Source: Nitzschia sp. pyKryTriq1
Lineage: Eukaryota > Bacillariophyta > Bacillariophyceae > Bacillariales > Bacillariaceae
Assembly: GCA_956465555.1 (NCBI GenBank)
Contig: OY101116.1
Location: 2,728,001-2,792,000, forward strand
Direction of reading: 5' to 3'
DNA length: 64,000 nt
How positions within the stretch are numbered: the stretch's first letter is position 1; every line of letters begins with the position of its first letter. Position numbers and translations under genes: made by a program. Below the pieces are notes generated by a model. The model saw only the letters and a program-made list of their open reading frames with translations. It was not told where the DNA came from and ran no database searches. This document shows, one piece after another, positions 49,781 to 59,367 of this stretch.

Positions 49781-51703
49781 TTACTCGCTTTTGAGCCTGG
49801 GGCTATCAAGGTCTGGAAAGGCACCAGAAAAAGAGCATTTCACTTCTTTCGTTGATCTGGGCGAGGAAACAAGGTCCCTCATAGAAGAAGAGAAAGAGTG
49901 CAGAGGCTTAAGCGACCTCCTCTTTACGTGCTCAATTCTTCCAGATATGCTTTGCCACTCTCGTTTCGAGATGAGTGACAGCTGGAGACACCCAGAAATT
50001 AGCATTAGCGATGAGATGATGCCCATGGCGGTCTGATGGGTAATCAACTCCGTGGAAATAACACCGAACGCAACAGCAAGGTTGACAATGATACGTGGGA
50101 TCGTCATCATCGATCCTCTTGTTCCTGGAGGCATGTATAGCGAACGGATTACCCCTTCGCAAGGGCAGTACACACCAACAAGAACCTCGTAAGCGAGGAA
50201 AGATACAAGGGCGATGCCAAATGATGAGGGATCCGTCACTGAGAGCACACAAGGAGTAAACAAAAGGACGGCGCAAAGCAGGTAGCACGCAGCGGCCTGA
50301 AATTCGACAGCCATCGGCCTCACTTCACCCTCGCCATCGACGGTGACAACTTCAGGTACACTGGACTTGGTAAGGGGAGACAGGATGACGGTTACCATTT
50401 TTCTGACAGATGGCGAGCACATGCCTCCCACCACACCTGCTGTCATGAAAGCACCAAAGATAAGACCGTAGGCAGGTTCGCCGTGGCTATCGAGGCCAAT
50501 TTGGTTCGCAGTCACATTGACAGCGTAGTCTTTGAGAACAGGTGACCACAAGAAGATAAAAATGTGGAGTGAACCCATGGTGAGCCCTTGGGTGACGCAA
50601 ACCCGAAGGATGCGAGAATCTGCCTTGATGGCTTTGAAAGTGTCTTTAAGTTCAACAAATGAGGACGTAAGGGATCCCTTGGTCTCGTGGCTACTACCGT
50701 AGTTCTCAGTCCAAAGGAGGAAAACAACACCGAAGGCAAGCGCGGTGCAAGTCACTGCACCTTCGAAAGGTCCCTTGGGGCCCATGGCTTCGGCTAGAAC
50801 ATGCGCCAAGTAGCCAGATGCAATCGCAGCTAAATTGCTAACGACGACAGAGTCGCGCATAAGAGTCTCATATTGAGAAGCTGAGAACCCCCTGTTACGA
50901 TATTCGGTATCAGCCCAGGCTTCAAAGACAGTAGACAACAAATTGGTGGTAATTCCACCAACCATGCGGCTGACGATGAGACCTGACAGAAACGGGAATT
51001 GTTCCAGCATATTGATTCCAACCTCTAGAGCGCAGTAGAGGAGGGCGAACTTCTTCCTTCCGAACCTGTCGATCAAAGGTCCAGTGATGGGTGCAGTCAC
51101 CGCACCAGTGAAGAAACCTAAACAGTACAAGGACGCAACCGAAAAGCCGTAGCCTTCGTAAAGGACATAGAGATGCGTTCCTATCGTTGTTAATGATGAC
51201 ACACAAAAATGTGAGATTGGTCTATAAGAGAAGTGCAATGAAAAGCAGACGAGCGATGACTTGCCTTGTAAACCATCTGCAAGCATAATAACCAAGGTAA
51301 CAAATAGATAGCTCATTCGGAACGTGAAAAACGAACCCTTTTCGGACGCAAAGTCGAGATCGTCTTCTACCACTTCTGATCCCAAACTCGCCTCCGAAAT
51401 GAATGATGATTCTTGCTCTTCCAAGACTGTGAAGGGAACAGTTTCCTCGTTTCCATCCCCGGGGGCATCTGAGCTGACAGAGCCGGAGACGGAATCGGCG
51501 ACAGTCGGCGACCGGCTCGGGGGAGGGCTAAGCGTGCATGGTGTTTTATGGGTCACAAACAAACTAGAGTTCTTATCTTCTTCACTGTCACTTGAAAGAC
51601 ATGATCGGAATGGCTGCAACAAATATTCATGAAGCGCAACAGTTTTGCGGCCTTGCGGCGTGCTTGTAAGGGTCTCTGCCCTTTCCTTTTTCAGAGAAGT
51701 CAT
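49781..51703 (-). CDS. MFSD5-type major facilitator (molybdate-anion transporter family)
   Basis: 612 residues from exons 51703..51265 and 51180..49781. The 84-bp intron has a GC donor (GCAAGT) and ends CGATAG; splicing gives MLADGLQG-THLYVLYEGYGF, matching the family pattern (AxADWLQGPYxYALYxxYG in MFSD5). About 12 hydrophobic segments follow: LGFFTGAVTAPITGPLIDRFGRKK (the MFS loop 2-3 motif), then SRMVGGITTNLLSTVFEAWADTEYRNRG, characteristic of PF05631/MFSD5 and Chlamydomonas MoT2. The N-terminal 130 residues are a Ser-rich cytosolic extension and the C-terminal 60 residues a basic cytosolic tail. Molybdate uptake is known for some members, but specificity here is inference. The start is the first ATG of the frame (51703). 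Confidence 0.82.
   Translation of the reverse strand: MTSLKKERAETLTSTPQGRKTVALHEYLLQPFRSCLSSDSEEDKNSSLFVTHKTPCTLSPPPSRSPTVADSVSGSVSSDAPGDGNEETVPFTVLEEQESSFISEASLGSEVVEDDLDFASEKGSFFTFRMSYLFVTLVIMLADGLQGKSSLVCFSLHFSYRPISHFCVSSLTTIGTHLYVLYEGYGFSVASLYCLGFFTGAVTAPITGPLIDRFGRKKFALLYCALEVGINMLEQFPFLSGLIVSRMVGGITTNLLSTVFEAWADTEYRNRGFSASQYETLMRDSVVVSNLAAIASGYLAHVLAEAMGPKGPFEGAVTCTALAFGVVFLLWTENYGSSHETKGSLTSSFVELKDTFKAIKADSRILRVCVTQGLTMGSLHIFIFLWSPVLKDYAVNVTANQIGLDSHGEPAYGLIFGAFMTAGVVGGMCSPSVRKMVTVILSPLTKSSVPEVVTVDGEGEVRPMAVEFQAAACYLLCAVLLFTPCVLSVTDPSSFGIALVSFLAYEVLVGVYCPCEGVIRSLYMPPGTRGSMMTIPRIIVNLAVAFGVISTELITHQTAMGIISSLMLISGCLQLSLISKREWQSISGRIEHVKRRSLKPLHSFSSSMRDLVSSPRSTKEVKCSFSGAFPDLDSPRLKSE
51181..51264 (-). 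other. GC-AG intron, frame-neutral if retained
   Basis: 84 bp, donor GCAAGT, acceptor GATAG. Its length is a multiple of three and it has no in-frame stop, so retention would insert 28 residues between TM segment 1 and the conserved THLYVLYE block. Confidence 0.75.
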
Positions 51704-52199
51704 GGTGTTACAATTGTTTTTGCATGAACGTATCGTGGGGTTGGTCTTGGTGAAAGGCTTCAGCAAGTTTGGTCTACAATCGAAATCTTTTTATGAGAAC
51801 AGAAACAAAGTGGGATGTGATAATGATGTTTTAACAAGACTGGGATGGGTTTTGGGGACACGTGCGTTTGAATATCAAATGATGATGGAGGGATAGGAAA
51901 CCTAGGAAGGCCGTTTAAAATTGACCGATAACCGATACCGGTACCAGGTAATGCTCATTGGAGACTACGAGAAGCCTTGGCGTGAAATATTGATTTTGTA
52001 CTCGTGCATGTAGTCTGTCTACCTGAACCATAATTATCCATAATAATGTGGGCGAAGAGACGGGAAAATATCTACTCGTGCCAGGGAGCCGATCGGTTCA
52101 AGCAACCAAAAGGGCGCGCAGAGACGCATGCCGGTCGTGTGGACGGTGTTGCCCCAAATGATTTTTGTCTAAGGTTTCCCCCAACGGACAGGAATTCTG

Positions 52200-52900
52200 G
52201 TACATAAGTCCATACTAGGTAATGTATGTACAAGAAGTACAGTACGTCCAGCGGCCCATTCCTCGCCATTTTATAGGGAACATGGGCGAGCCGGGCGGTA
52301 AACACACACTCGGTCAACAAGACTGGCCGGCAACCGCGACTGGCACGTGTGAGAATGATCGCGCAATCCAGAGAAACCAAGTGTACCTGTACACAACACA
52401 AGCAGTACCACCGGTACTACTGCTACGTACTCCCTCGTACTCGAACTACTGTACCTGGTACCGGTACAGTACAAGTACCGGTACTCGTATGAAAGAGAAG
52501 CCTCCGACCGAGACCCCCCCCGCCGGCGGGTCGCCCTGCTCTCTGGTGGCCGGTGGTACGGTACCACTGGTACCTGGTACCAGTACTGTACATCATGTAC
52601 CGGTACAGTACGGTACCAGTACACGTACCGGTAGTCTAACAGGTACCTGCTGGTACCGTCGTACCGTTAGACAGCAGCACATTACGCTGTGTGCTCGGTA
52701 CAGTACCTGGTACCGGCGTACTACTCGCTGTAACTTTATTTGAAGTGGTCGTGCACGTGCATACATAGTACGGTACTTAATTGTACGTGCCAGTACCGTT
52801 ACAGTACCCGTACCGTACCAGGTGAGTACCAAGAGGTGCAGGTTACACTCGAGGAGCACGTGCTCGTGCCAGATAGAAGCGTGCCGTCGTTTACTGTACC
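52200..52900. repeat. Dense GTACCGGTAC palindrome island
   Basis: About 700 bp in which GTAC, GGTACC and TACCGGTA palindromes occur every 10-20 bp, with at least three exact GTACCGGTAC decamers (near 52458, 52473, 52597). The region can form many nested hairpins and reads almost the same on both strands. Confidence 0.8.
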
Positions 52901-53100
52901 GGTAGTAGATGCACATGCATGCTTCGTGCAATAAGTGAATAAACAATAAAAAATGTCCACACTTGCACTGTGAGAATACCATGGATCAATAATTTACAGG
53001 ATGGGAAGCCCCACCGACCATGTCATCGACTGGTCGTGGCTACCGTAGGGCACCTGCGCATGCATGGTGCGCGCTAGCGTAGTGGATCCTTCAGGACATT

Positions 53101-53641
53101 ACCGCAACAATGTTTGCAGAAACAACTTTTAACGATCATTCAACAAAGTGTGCACTGTACTTTTGAAATGAGCTACTGGAACATTCATTTTTATACAAAA
53201 AGCTTTTGCTTAGGGACTGTCCATGTCTCAAGGACGCCCTCCTCTTCGCTACCACTCGGCGCCCGGCACGGGTCCCAATTATCGCAGTACTTTTGCGCCG
53301 TGTAGGAGTGTTAGAGATACGTCGTGTGTACCGGTAAATAGTGCTGCGTATGTCCATGCCGCCTTGTAGTAAAATAATATGGTGGGAAAGCCTCCCAGCA
53401 GCCCATTGCATCCAAAAGCTTATTATAATACATTTTTGTCTTGTACATCTCGCAGAGGAACAACTTGCAAGAGCATGGAGGTTTCCATCCAGGACCAGCC
53501 TGGCCTAATCATTTGGAGTCGTGGCAGGTACCTCTACTTGGCGCTTTTTCTACTTATGGTTGTGACACAGTGTGACGTAGGTTAATTAAGTAGAATAAAA
53601 GTTGCGGAAGAGAAAACTAAGGTTGCGCATGTGTGCGGTGT
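53101..53641. mobile_element. 541-bp insertion with 6-bp target duplication and short TIRs
   Basis: The bases GACATT occur directly on both sides (53095-53100 and 53642-53647). The ends are inverted: left ACCGCAACAATG, right (reverse complement) ACACCGCACACATG. The flanking repeat is continuous in the uninterrupted copy at 32262-32327, which serves as an empty site. No coding sequence is evident, so it is a non-autonomous, MITE-like element. Confidence 0.65.
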
Positions 53642-53697
53642 GACATTGTCTACCGACGACGGTCAGCCTGTGGTCGTATGAGTCGTTTAGACCGTGT
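53642..53697 (+). repeat. Interspersed repeat, right part of interrupted copy
   Basis: 49 of 56 bases match 32272-32327. The left part of the same repeat (53085-53100) lies on the other side of the insertion. Confidence 0.8.
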
Positions 53698-53841
53698 ACG
53701 TAGACACGTGCGACCATCGAAGATCACAGATCTCAGCGCAGGCCCGGCGAAAAGCATCCCATCGGCGCCATCAGCGCTACTAGCATCAGCAGGAGCCTGC
53801 ATCATTGGTCATTGTTGTGCGTGGCGGCGGGAAGGACGGAA

Positions 53842-53898
53842 GACGACGACGACGAAGAAGAAGAAGAAGAAGAATGAATCATCATCATCATCATCATA
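53842..53898 (+). repeat. Trinucleotide microsatellite (GAC/GAA/ATC)
   Basis: GACGACGAC, then about seven AAG units, then about six ATC units in succession. Confidence 0.85.
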
Positions 53899-54206
53899 TT
53901 CAATCGAGAATTCTTGTTTTCTCCGTGCGTGGTCGAGATCGGGGATCGACACCAGATCACCGAAAGTAAAGAAGTGTTGTTTGTGTGTTGTGATTGTTGT
54001 GATTATTCTCTATATTCGCATAGATACATACCGGTAGAGTATAAGTACCTACAACTGTCTTTTGAATTTTAATAATTTACACCACGGTACAGTACTCGTG
54101 GAAGGTGTCATATTTTTGCCTCGGAACTTAGAGAAGCTCAACAGCGAGATTTCTCGAGATTCTGCTCTAGGAACAAAGCTCGCTCGCGAGAAAAAAGAAA
54201 ACAACA

Positions 54207-55985
54207 ATGACGATTGCCATTGCTTCTGTAGTCGAGGTCGATGAGAAGAAGACTGGTCGAAGATCTAGAGGCTGGACTCCACTGAAATATCCGAAATCTG
54301 CCATTTTCGCGGACGGAGCAGAAGCAGGGTCCTTTCCGTATTTTCCACTTCATCCAGATGTTCTAAGTGCCGCCGTTCGAGAGCTTTTTATTCTGGAGGG
54401 AAAACTAGACAGTTTGACGCTTCAGATATCCCCGGACAAAACCGTGGCAGGGGAGCATTGCTCAGCGAAGTTTCAGTCGTCAACACCGTCATTTAACAAT
54501 GCTGAAGTGCTGGCGTGTAGCACTGCTGGAAACCCAAGAAAGCGCAAGATAAATCGATCGATTTGCGGCGACAAAGCCAAATGGGCTCGTGTTGAATACA
54601 GTGACCAGCGAGACGACCACGTCGACACTCCCTTAGCTGGGAACACCCGAGTGTCGCAGACTGAAATCCGCGAAATGAATGAGAAATGTAGTGGGAGGCG
54701 TGCTCGTGCGGAAGATATGGTTTCCTCTGTTGTGAAGAGTGTGCGTGTCGCATCCCATTCAACTGTCTTGCCCAATGAGGGAAATGGAACTTCGGACATT
54801 TTGCCAGCCGTGGTTGGGAGACCTCGAAAGGTGTCTGAGGCAGACCAGGCTGTACCGTTAAATTCTGCTGCTTCCGAGCAACGTGCGACCGCCGACATTA
54901 TTTTTTATAACGACGACCACTCGGAGGCTTGTTCTCGAGAAATTTCTTGTTTTCTTGACCTATCAAGGCGTGACGAAAATGGTTCATTTCCACTTATATC
55001 TGCTGCCGATGATATTCCGCCAATGCTTCACGCGTCAATTTCCAATGAAGCACTTCTTCGCGATGCGACAATGACCATGACAACGAAGCTTATCCAGAAT
55101 TTCCAGGAACGATCCTTGAGACTGTTTTTTGGATATAAAACGCCAGTCATTTCACGTGATCGACTTGCTCAACTAATGGCTGGGTTCCTCTTTGATGCGA
55201 GTCATGCAATGTTTGCTTGGGTTCAAACCGAGCAAGAAGTTCTTTCGCATAATCCAAACTTGGTAGATCCAGATACGACTATCCGACAGTCCTTGTTCAA
55301 TCAACGTGCGTTGAACAAGCTGGGGGGATTCAAGCCCCACGGCATCTTACCACAGGCCATTTCCATTGGGAGACTTCGTCGTCGAAACTTGTCTTGGGAG
55401 GAGTTCGCGAAGACTGCACAAGGAATACAAATGCTAGCACACCACACCAAACAAAAAACTGCAATATCGGCAGGCAAGCAACGTCGGGGTCAGAGACTTC
55501 GACAGCGACACTGGTTGACTTCCGCCTTACTATGGCAAGACAATGAAGACGCATCAATCACAACTGCACCACGCTCGCGGTCCAATTCCATTGCCTCTGA
55601 AACAGACGACGAAATTGTCGAACCTTCCGTAAAGCTTGATGCTGATTTGACACGCCAGTCTCGTATTCTCGCAGATATGCCGGGATCCAGGTCGGTTGCA
55701 CTCTTCAAGGAATTATCTTCACTATCTTGGGGTGTTGGTCTTGTGCAGGAGGGAAGTGCCTGTGTTGTTGGTCGAGCCCAATCTCATCCTGATGGCAGTA
55801 GAAAAGATTCTTATCTTCAGTGCGGAGACATGATTCTGTATGTTCAAAACGAAAATGGAGAAGAAGCTGGGTCTCCTATTTGCTCGTGGTTTGGCTCTCA
55901 GCCCATGGGTGAAGACTGGTTTCAGCGTATCGTCGACCTGTTCAAGAACAGCACCGAACTTCATCTTGTTATCCAACGCGTGTGA
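54207..55985 (+). CDS. Uncharacterised protein with C-terminal PDZ-like domain
   Basis: 592 residues, single exon, ATG at 54207 in a strong context (CAACAATGA). Residues 1 to about 270 are low-complexity and charged, with basic NPRKRKINR and RRARAED patches that could act as nuclear signals. A conserved-looking helical block follows (about 282-420: MTTKLIQNFQERSLRLFFGY, then LAQLMAGFLFDASHAMFAWV, then NKLGGFKPHGILPQ), which I do not recognise. The last 90 residues (about 503-592) fit a PDZ-like fold: WGVGLVQEGSACVVGRAQSH, LQCGDMILYVQNENG and a final helix-strand DLFKNSTELHLVIQRV. The PDZ signature loop is replaced by WGVGL. Possibly a regulatory or scaffold protein; function unknown. Confidence 0.6.
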   Translation: MTIAIASVVEVDEKKTGRRSRGWTPLKYPKSAIFADGAEAGSFPYFPLHPDVLSAAVRELFILEGKLDSLTLQISPDKTVAGEHCSAKFQSSTPSFNNAEVLACSTAGNPRKRKINRSICGDKAKWARVEYSDQRDDHVDTPLAGNTRVSQTEIREMNEKCSGRRARAEDMVSSVVKSVRVASHSTVLPNEGNGTSDILPAVVGRPRKVSEADQAVPLNSAASEQRATADIIFYNDDHSEACSREISCFLDLSRRDENGSFPLISAADDIPPMLHASISNEALLRDATMTMTTKLIQNFQERSLRLFFGYKTPVISRDRLAQLMAGFLFDASHAMFAWVQTEQEVLSHNPNLVDPDTTIRQSLFNQRALNKLGGFKPHGILPQAISIGRLRRRNLSWEEFAKTAQGIQMLAHHTKQKTAISAGKQRRGQRLRQRHWLTSALLWQDNEDASITTAPRSRSNSIASETDDEIVEPSVKLDADLTRQSRILADMPGSRSVALFKELSSLSWGVGLVQEGSACVVGRAQSHPDGSRKDSYLQCGDMILYVQNENGEEAGSPICSWFGSQPMGEDWFQRIVDLFKNSTELHLVIQRV

Positions 55986-56470
55986 TGAGCTACAGGTAAC
56001 AAGCAGAACAAAATAGGCATGTGCAGTCTTTCCTGCTAGAGTAGATTGCGAATAGTCTGTCCCTAGTAGTAGTAGAGAGGAGTCTCTCCTCTCTACTGTA
56101 CTCGTAGACTATGAGTACTCTCTACTAGCTAGTACAAGAAGTATTGTACCAGGTAATAGCTAGCAAACATCATTCTTCGTTTTGTATCGTCGTCATCATT
56201 CGGGTATGTCTTATCGTTTTGTCTGAGATACACTACAGTCGGTTTACTCAGTCAAGTGATACATGCACGCAAGCGCGCAAATAATAAAAATGGCGCCAAA
56301 AGTACCTTACCTTTCTTTGATCTTGAATCTATTGAAGCGCCGCCTGAAGCGAAGCCTGAATGAAACTTTTGCGTCCATGCGTTTCATTCTTATTAGCTGT
56401 TCATCGGCATTTCCTTTTTCGACTAGCTGATAAACAATTGAAAAGGTCGCACTGAAGTTTTACAATCACC
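55986..56470. other. Intergenic region with CTCTACTAGTAG patches
   Basis: 485 bp between two plus-strand genes. Inverted AGAGGAGTCTCTCCTCTCTAC and TCTCTACTAG patches lie at about 56060-56140. No gene. Confidence 0.4.
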
Positions 56471-57502
56471 ATGCTCGGAACCAAAATGTTTCTCGGATCT
56501 TCCATCTTGGCCAAGACCGCTACTAATTCTTTTGCGGGTGCTTTGAATATTTCCAAGTCATCAAAGATGATGACGATTTTTCCTTACGTCGCTTCCAGAC
56601 GCTCAATGGGCACCTGGCCCAAAATTCGACCCAAACGTGTACGAATGATTACTATGGATGTCACTGGTACGATTGTTTCCTTCCGAGGGTCGCTGCAGGA
56701 ACATTACTTGGGAGCTGCTAGCAAGTGCGGAGTGCATGATGTGGACGCTAGCAAAATCAATGAGGCGTTTCGTCAGGCCTACAAAGAAACTTCGCACCTT
56801 TTTCCTTGCTTCGGCGGCGACAAGATTACCGCCAAGCAGTGGTGGAAGGAGTGCGTGCTGAAGAGTTTTCGTTATGCGGGCTGTGAGATGGATGAGTCGA
56901 CCGAAGACCTTGTTTTTCAAAGAATCTATTCAACTTTTGGCTCCATGGCCGCTTACGAAGTCTTTCCAGATGCTCGACCCTTTTTATACTGGGCCAGACG
57001 ACGTGGTTTGGTGTGTGGAGTATTATCGAATGCCGATGAAAGATATGGAGACAGTATTCTCCCCATGTTGGGATTGACCCATGACGACTTGCAGTTTCAA
57101 GTTTACAGCAAGGATGTGAAAATGGAGAAACCAGACGCTCGACTTTTTATGGCGACCATAGAATGCGGCAGTCCGTTTTTGCCATCTAAAGATCCAATTG
57201 AACCATCAGAGGTCTTGCACATAGGAAACGATTTCCAGAAGGATTTTGAAGGGGCTCGAAGAGCGGGAATTCATTCCGTTCTACTGGACAGGTACAATGA
57301 AGTGGAGTTGGCTGCAGAATGGCGCCGCCGAGGGGTACGTAAAGTATATGCAGAATCGGTTTTATCTACTATTGACGTATTCTTTGGTGATTACTGACCA
57401 TTTCTTAAATTATCGTTCGGTGGAAACCTTCAGGCCCCAGTTATGAAGGATCTGCTTGATGTGGTCGAGTTCCTTGGGCGATCCGGCTGCCAGCTTGGTT
57501 AG
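56471..57502 (+). CDS. HDHD3/REG-2-like HAD-superfamily hydrolase
   Basis: 310 residues from exons 56471..57334 and 57434..57502. The 99-bp intron starts GTACGT and ends CTTCAG, in phase 0. Without splicing the frame stops after 20 more codons; with it the end reads EWRRRG-APVMKDLLDVVEFLG, as expected for the family. HAD motif I is ITMDVTGTIVSF (Asp63; the second Asp of DxD is Thr, as in REG-2/HDHD3), motif II LSNADER, motif III Lys in VKMEKPDARLF, and motif IV HIGNDFQKDFEGA. The cap helices lie between motifs I and II. The first 50 residues are Ser/Arg/Lys-rich (SRRSMGTWPKIRPKR), like a mitochondrial or plastid presequence. Physiological substrate unknown. Confidence 0.82.
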
Positions 57503-57602
57503 GATCACCGAAAAACTACCCAAATCGTGTTGCAAGTAGCCAGTAGTGTAAGAATAGTTTGGTTGTGAAGAGAACGAGAAATCTCCTATTGATTTTCTAA
57601 AA

Positions 57603-58580
57603 TCACTTTATTCGCGCTGATTGTTCCGCGGGTGCCTCGAACAATCGTTTGGGGCTTCTCAGTTCTTCGATGTCGACAACTCGGATGTCGCAATTCTCGA
57701 TCACCTCACCCAGAAACCACAATATGACACCAGCGTGACAAACAACTGCTATTGTACGCTCGGGCCTAGATTCAAGCCACTGCAACAAGCCTTCCATGCG
57801 TTGCTCAAAATGTTGTTCGGGTTCCCCCAGACAAGCGTAGACCTGACCTTCGCCGTTTGGTCGCCATTCGACATAGTTTTCTTCTTCTTCCTTCGTTGGA
57901 ACATAGTGCCAGGAATCTTCTTCTCCCACATGGGAAGGAAAGCCAGAATCAAGGTCGACGTACGGATAGTTCGCTTTCAACTGTTTTCGCGTTTTCCCCA
58001 GGTCCGCCACCAGGAAGATTCGTTCGGCTGCGTGAGGTACGGCAACCACTGGAACTTCTCGAGAATTCACGTTCGGATAGAGACCTTTGTCTGTCGTCTG
58101 AAGGGCACGTGTCAGAGGGCTTGTGACGATAAGATCCAGTTCGTTCAAAAATGAGGTATGCTCGACCGAAAGTGATAGTTCGGTGGCAGCGATAGCATCG
58201 CCGTTTGACAAACGTCTGAGCCGATCATTGAGTAGGCTGACTTGTTGTTCGCCTGTCGGCCCCAAAGGTGAATCGTGATATTTGTCTTTATATTCCTGCG
58301 TGTCAGGGAATACGTCTGTGAATCCAGGCTGGCCATAGTGGATTCCATTGATAAAGTCGTTCATGTATGTTCGTCCGTGTCGGATGAAAGCAATACGCTT
58401 GTTGTTGTTCCTTGGCTGCGTCATTTGTTCCTGGCCGTTGGAACACAAGCTATCAGCGCCCATGTTAAGACAGCTCGTTGTCAAGTGCGTGTACGTTTGG
58501 CTAATGAGAAGGGCGTGAGACCTGACGAGACCATGAATCGTCAAACAAAAAACAAAAATGCCAAAGCGGCCTTTCCTCAT
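57603..58580 (-). CDS. Histidine-phosphatase (phosphoglycerate mutase-like) protein with signal peptide
   Basis: 325 residues, ATG at 58580. N-terminal signal peptide (GIFVFCLTIHGLVRSHA) with a possible cleavage before LLISQ, so the protein enters the ER; a plastid route is possible but lacks the Phe at +1. The RHG catalytic motif is FIRHGRTYMN (His68), with the second catalytic His in AVVCHAGVILWFLGE near residue 282 and an Arg in TSPLTRALQT. A long insertion (about 190-255) contains WHYVPTKEEEENYVEWRP. The family includes phosphoglycerate mutases, SixA and broad-specificity phosphatases. As PGM function would require cofactor and cytosolic or plastid location, a phosphatase role is preferred. 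Convergent with the HAD gene, 100 bp apart. Confidence 0.78.
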   Translation of the reverse strand: MRKGRFGIFVFCLTIHGLVRSHALLISQTYTHLTTSCLNMGADSLCSNGQEQMTQPRNNNKRIAFIRHGRTYMNDFINGIHYGQPGFTDVFPDTQEYKDKYHDSPLGPTGEQQVSLLNDRLRRLSNGDAIAATELSLSVEHTSFLNELDLIVTSPLTRALQTTDKGLYPNVNSREVPVVAVPHAAERIFLVADLGKTRKQLKANYPYVDLDSGFPSHVGEEDSWHYVPTKEEEENYVEWRPNGEGQVYACLGEPEQHFEQRMEGLLQWLESRPERTIAVVCHAGVILWFLGEVIENCDIRVVDIEELRSPKRLFEAPAEQSARIK

Positions 58581-59367
58581 TTTGCATGCGATGTGTGTTC
58601 GAGAAGAAGGAGGAGAATGTAGGGAGTCGAGCGAGAGAGAATGCTTTGCAGAGATAGCTACTCGTGGGGATCAGATTGATCAGGAGACCTATTACAGATT
58701 ACGGTACGGTAGTGTGTATTCTCTGGAGTCATCAAGCTTGGCACCTGGCAGCGTCGTCGTCGTCAGCTTTTTTTTAGCTTGTGGTCACGGTGGAAAGACG
58801 AGGAACGGTACAGTACCAGTACCAGGTACCGATACCGTACTGTACGTCGAAGGTCGGTGGTTGGCATGAAATTCTTGCGAACGCACACGTGTTGCATCGA
58901 GCTTGAGCTTGCTTATCACAAAGCTTGAAAAGTCGACGCCAAGCGCAAACGCAAGCCAGGCTTCAATAACTCCGGCTCCTCGTCCCTCGTTTCGACGGTA
59001 CCTGGTAGTACCAGGTACTCTGGAGCTATATCGGTAGTCTCTCTAGTAGAGTAGAGAGAATCTAGAGTACAAATACGAACAGAAGTATGCTATTGTACAA
59101 GAGTTAAAGTTGAGAGACCAAGGAACAATTGACAAGAGTGCCGGGCTCAACAATCAAGAGAGCTCGACCTGGAATTCTCAAGGAGGATGAGTGCGTTAGT
59201 ACTATAACATTGGTCTTTCACTTCGTCTAATACTAGTACTGGACAACGAAGAAATACCAGCCAGGCAATCACCTTCCCTTTGGAGCCTACTACCGGTAGT
59301 TCTTCTTTAACCAGCAAAACGTCATTATGAAAGCAGTGGTTACTTCTTCTAGAGCACGTGCTGCACT
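58581..59367. other. Intergenic region with GTAC and CTCTAG patches
   Basis: 787 bp. GTAC islands at about 58705-58715 and 58800-58850, another at 58995-59020, and a TCTCTCTAGTAGAGTAGAGAG inverted patch at 59038-59060. No supported gene. Confidence 0.4.

Larger units (their letters stand above)
51704..54206. other. 2.5-kb repeat-rich region, no intact gene
   Basis: Contains the densest GTAC island of the window (52200-52900), an insertion element (53101-53641) inside an interspersed repeat, and a GAC/GAA/ATC trinucleotide run (53842-53898). Frames of up to 170 codons arise from the palindromic repeats and are not supported as genes. Confidence 0.55.

Noticed and set aside
52222-52743. 173-codon plus-strand frame, rich in Tyr/Thr/Gly/Arg
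   Set aside because: Entirely inside the GTAC palindrome island; reading GTACC repeats gives YRYSTGT-type peptides in several frames.
53136-53411. Arg-rich minus-strand frame resembling a ribosomal protein L34-like tail
   Set aside because: Lies inside the 541-bp insertion; similarity limited to Arg/Ala richness and lacks the L34 N-terminal signature.
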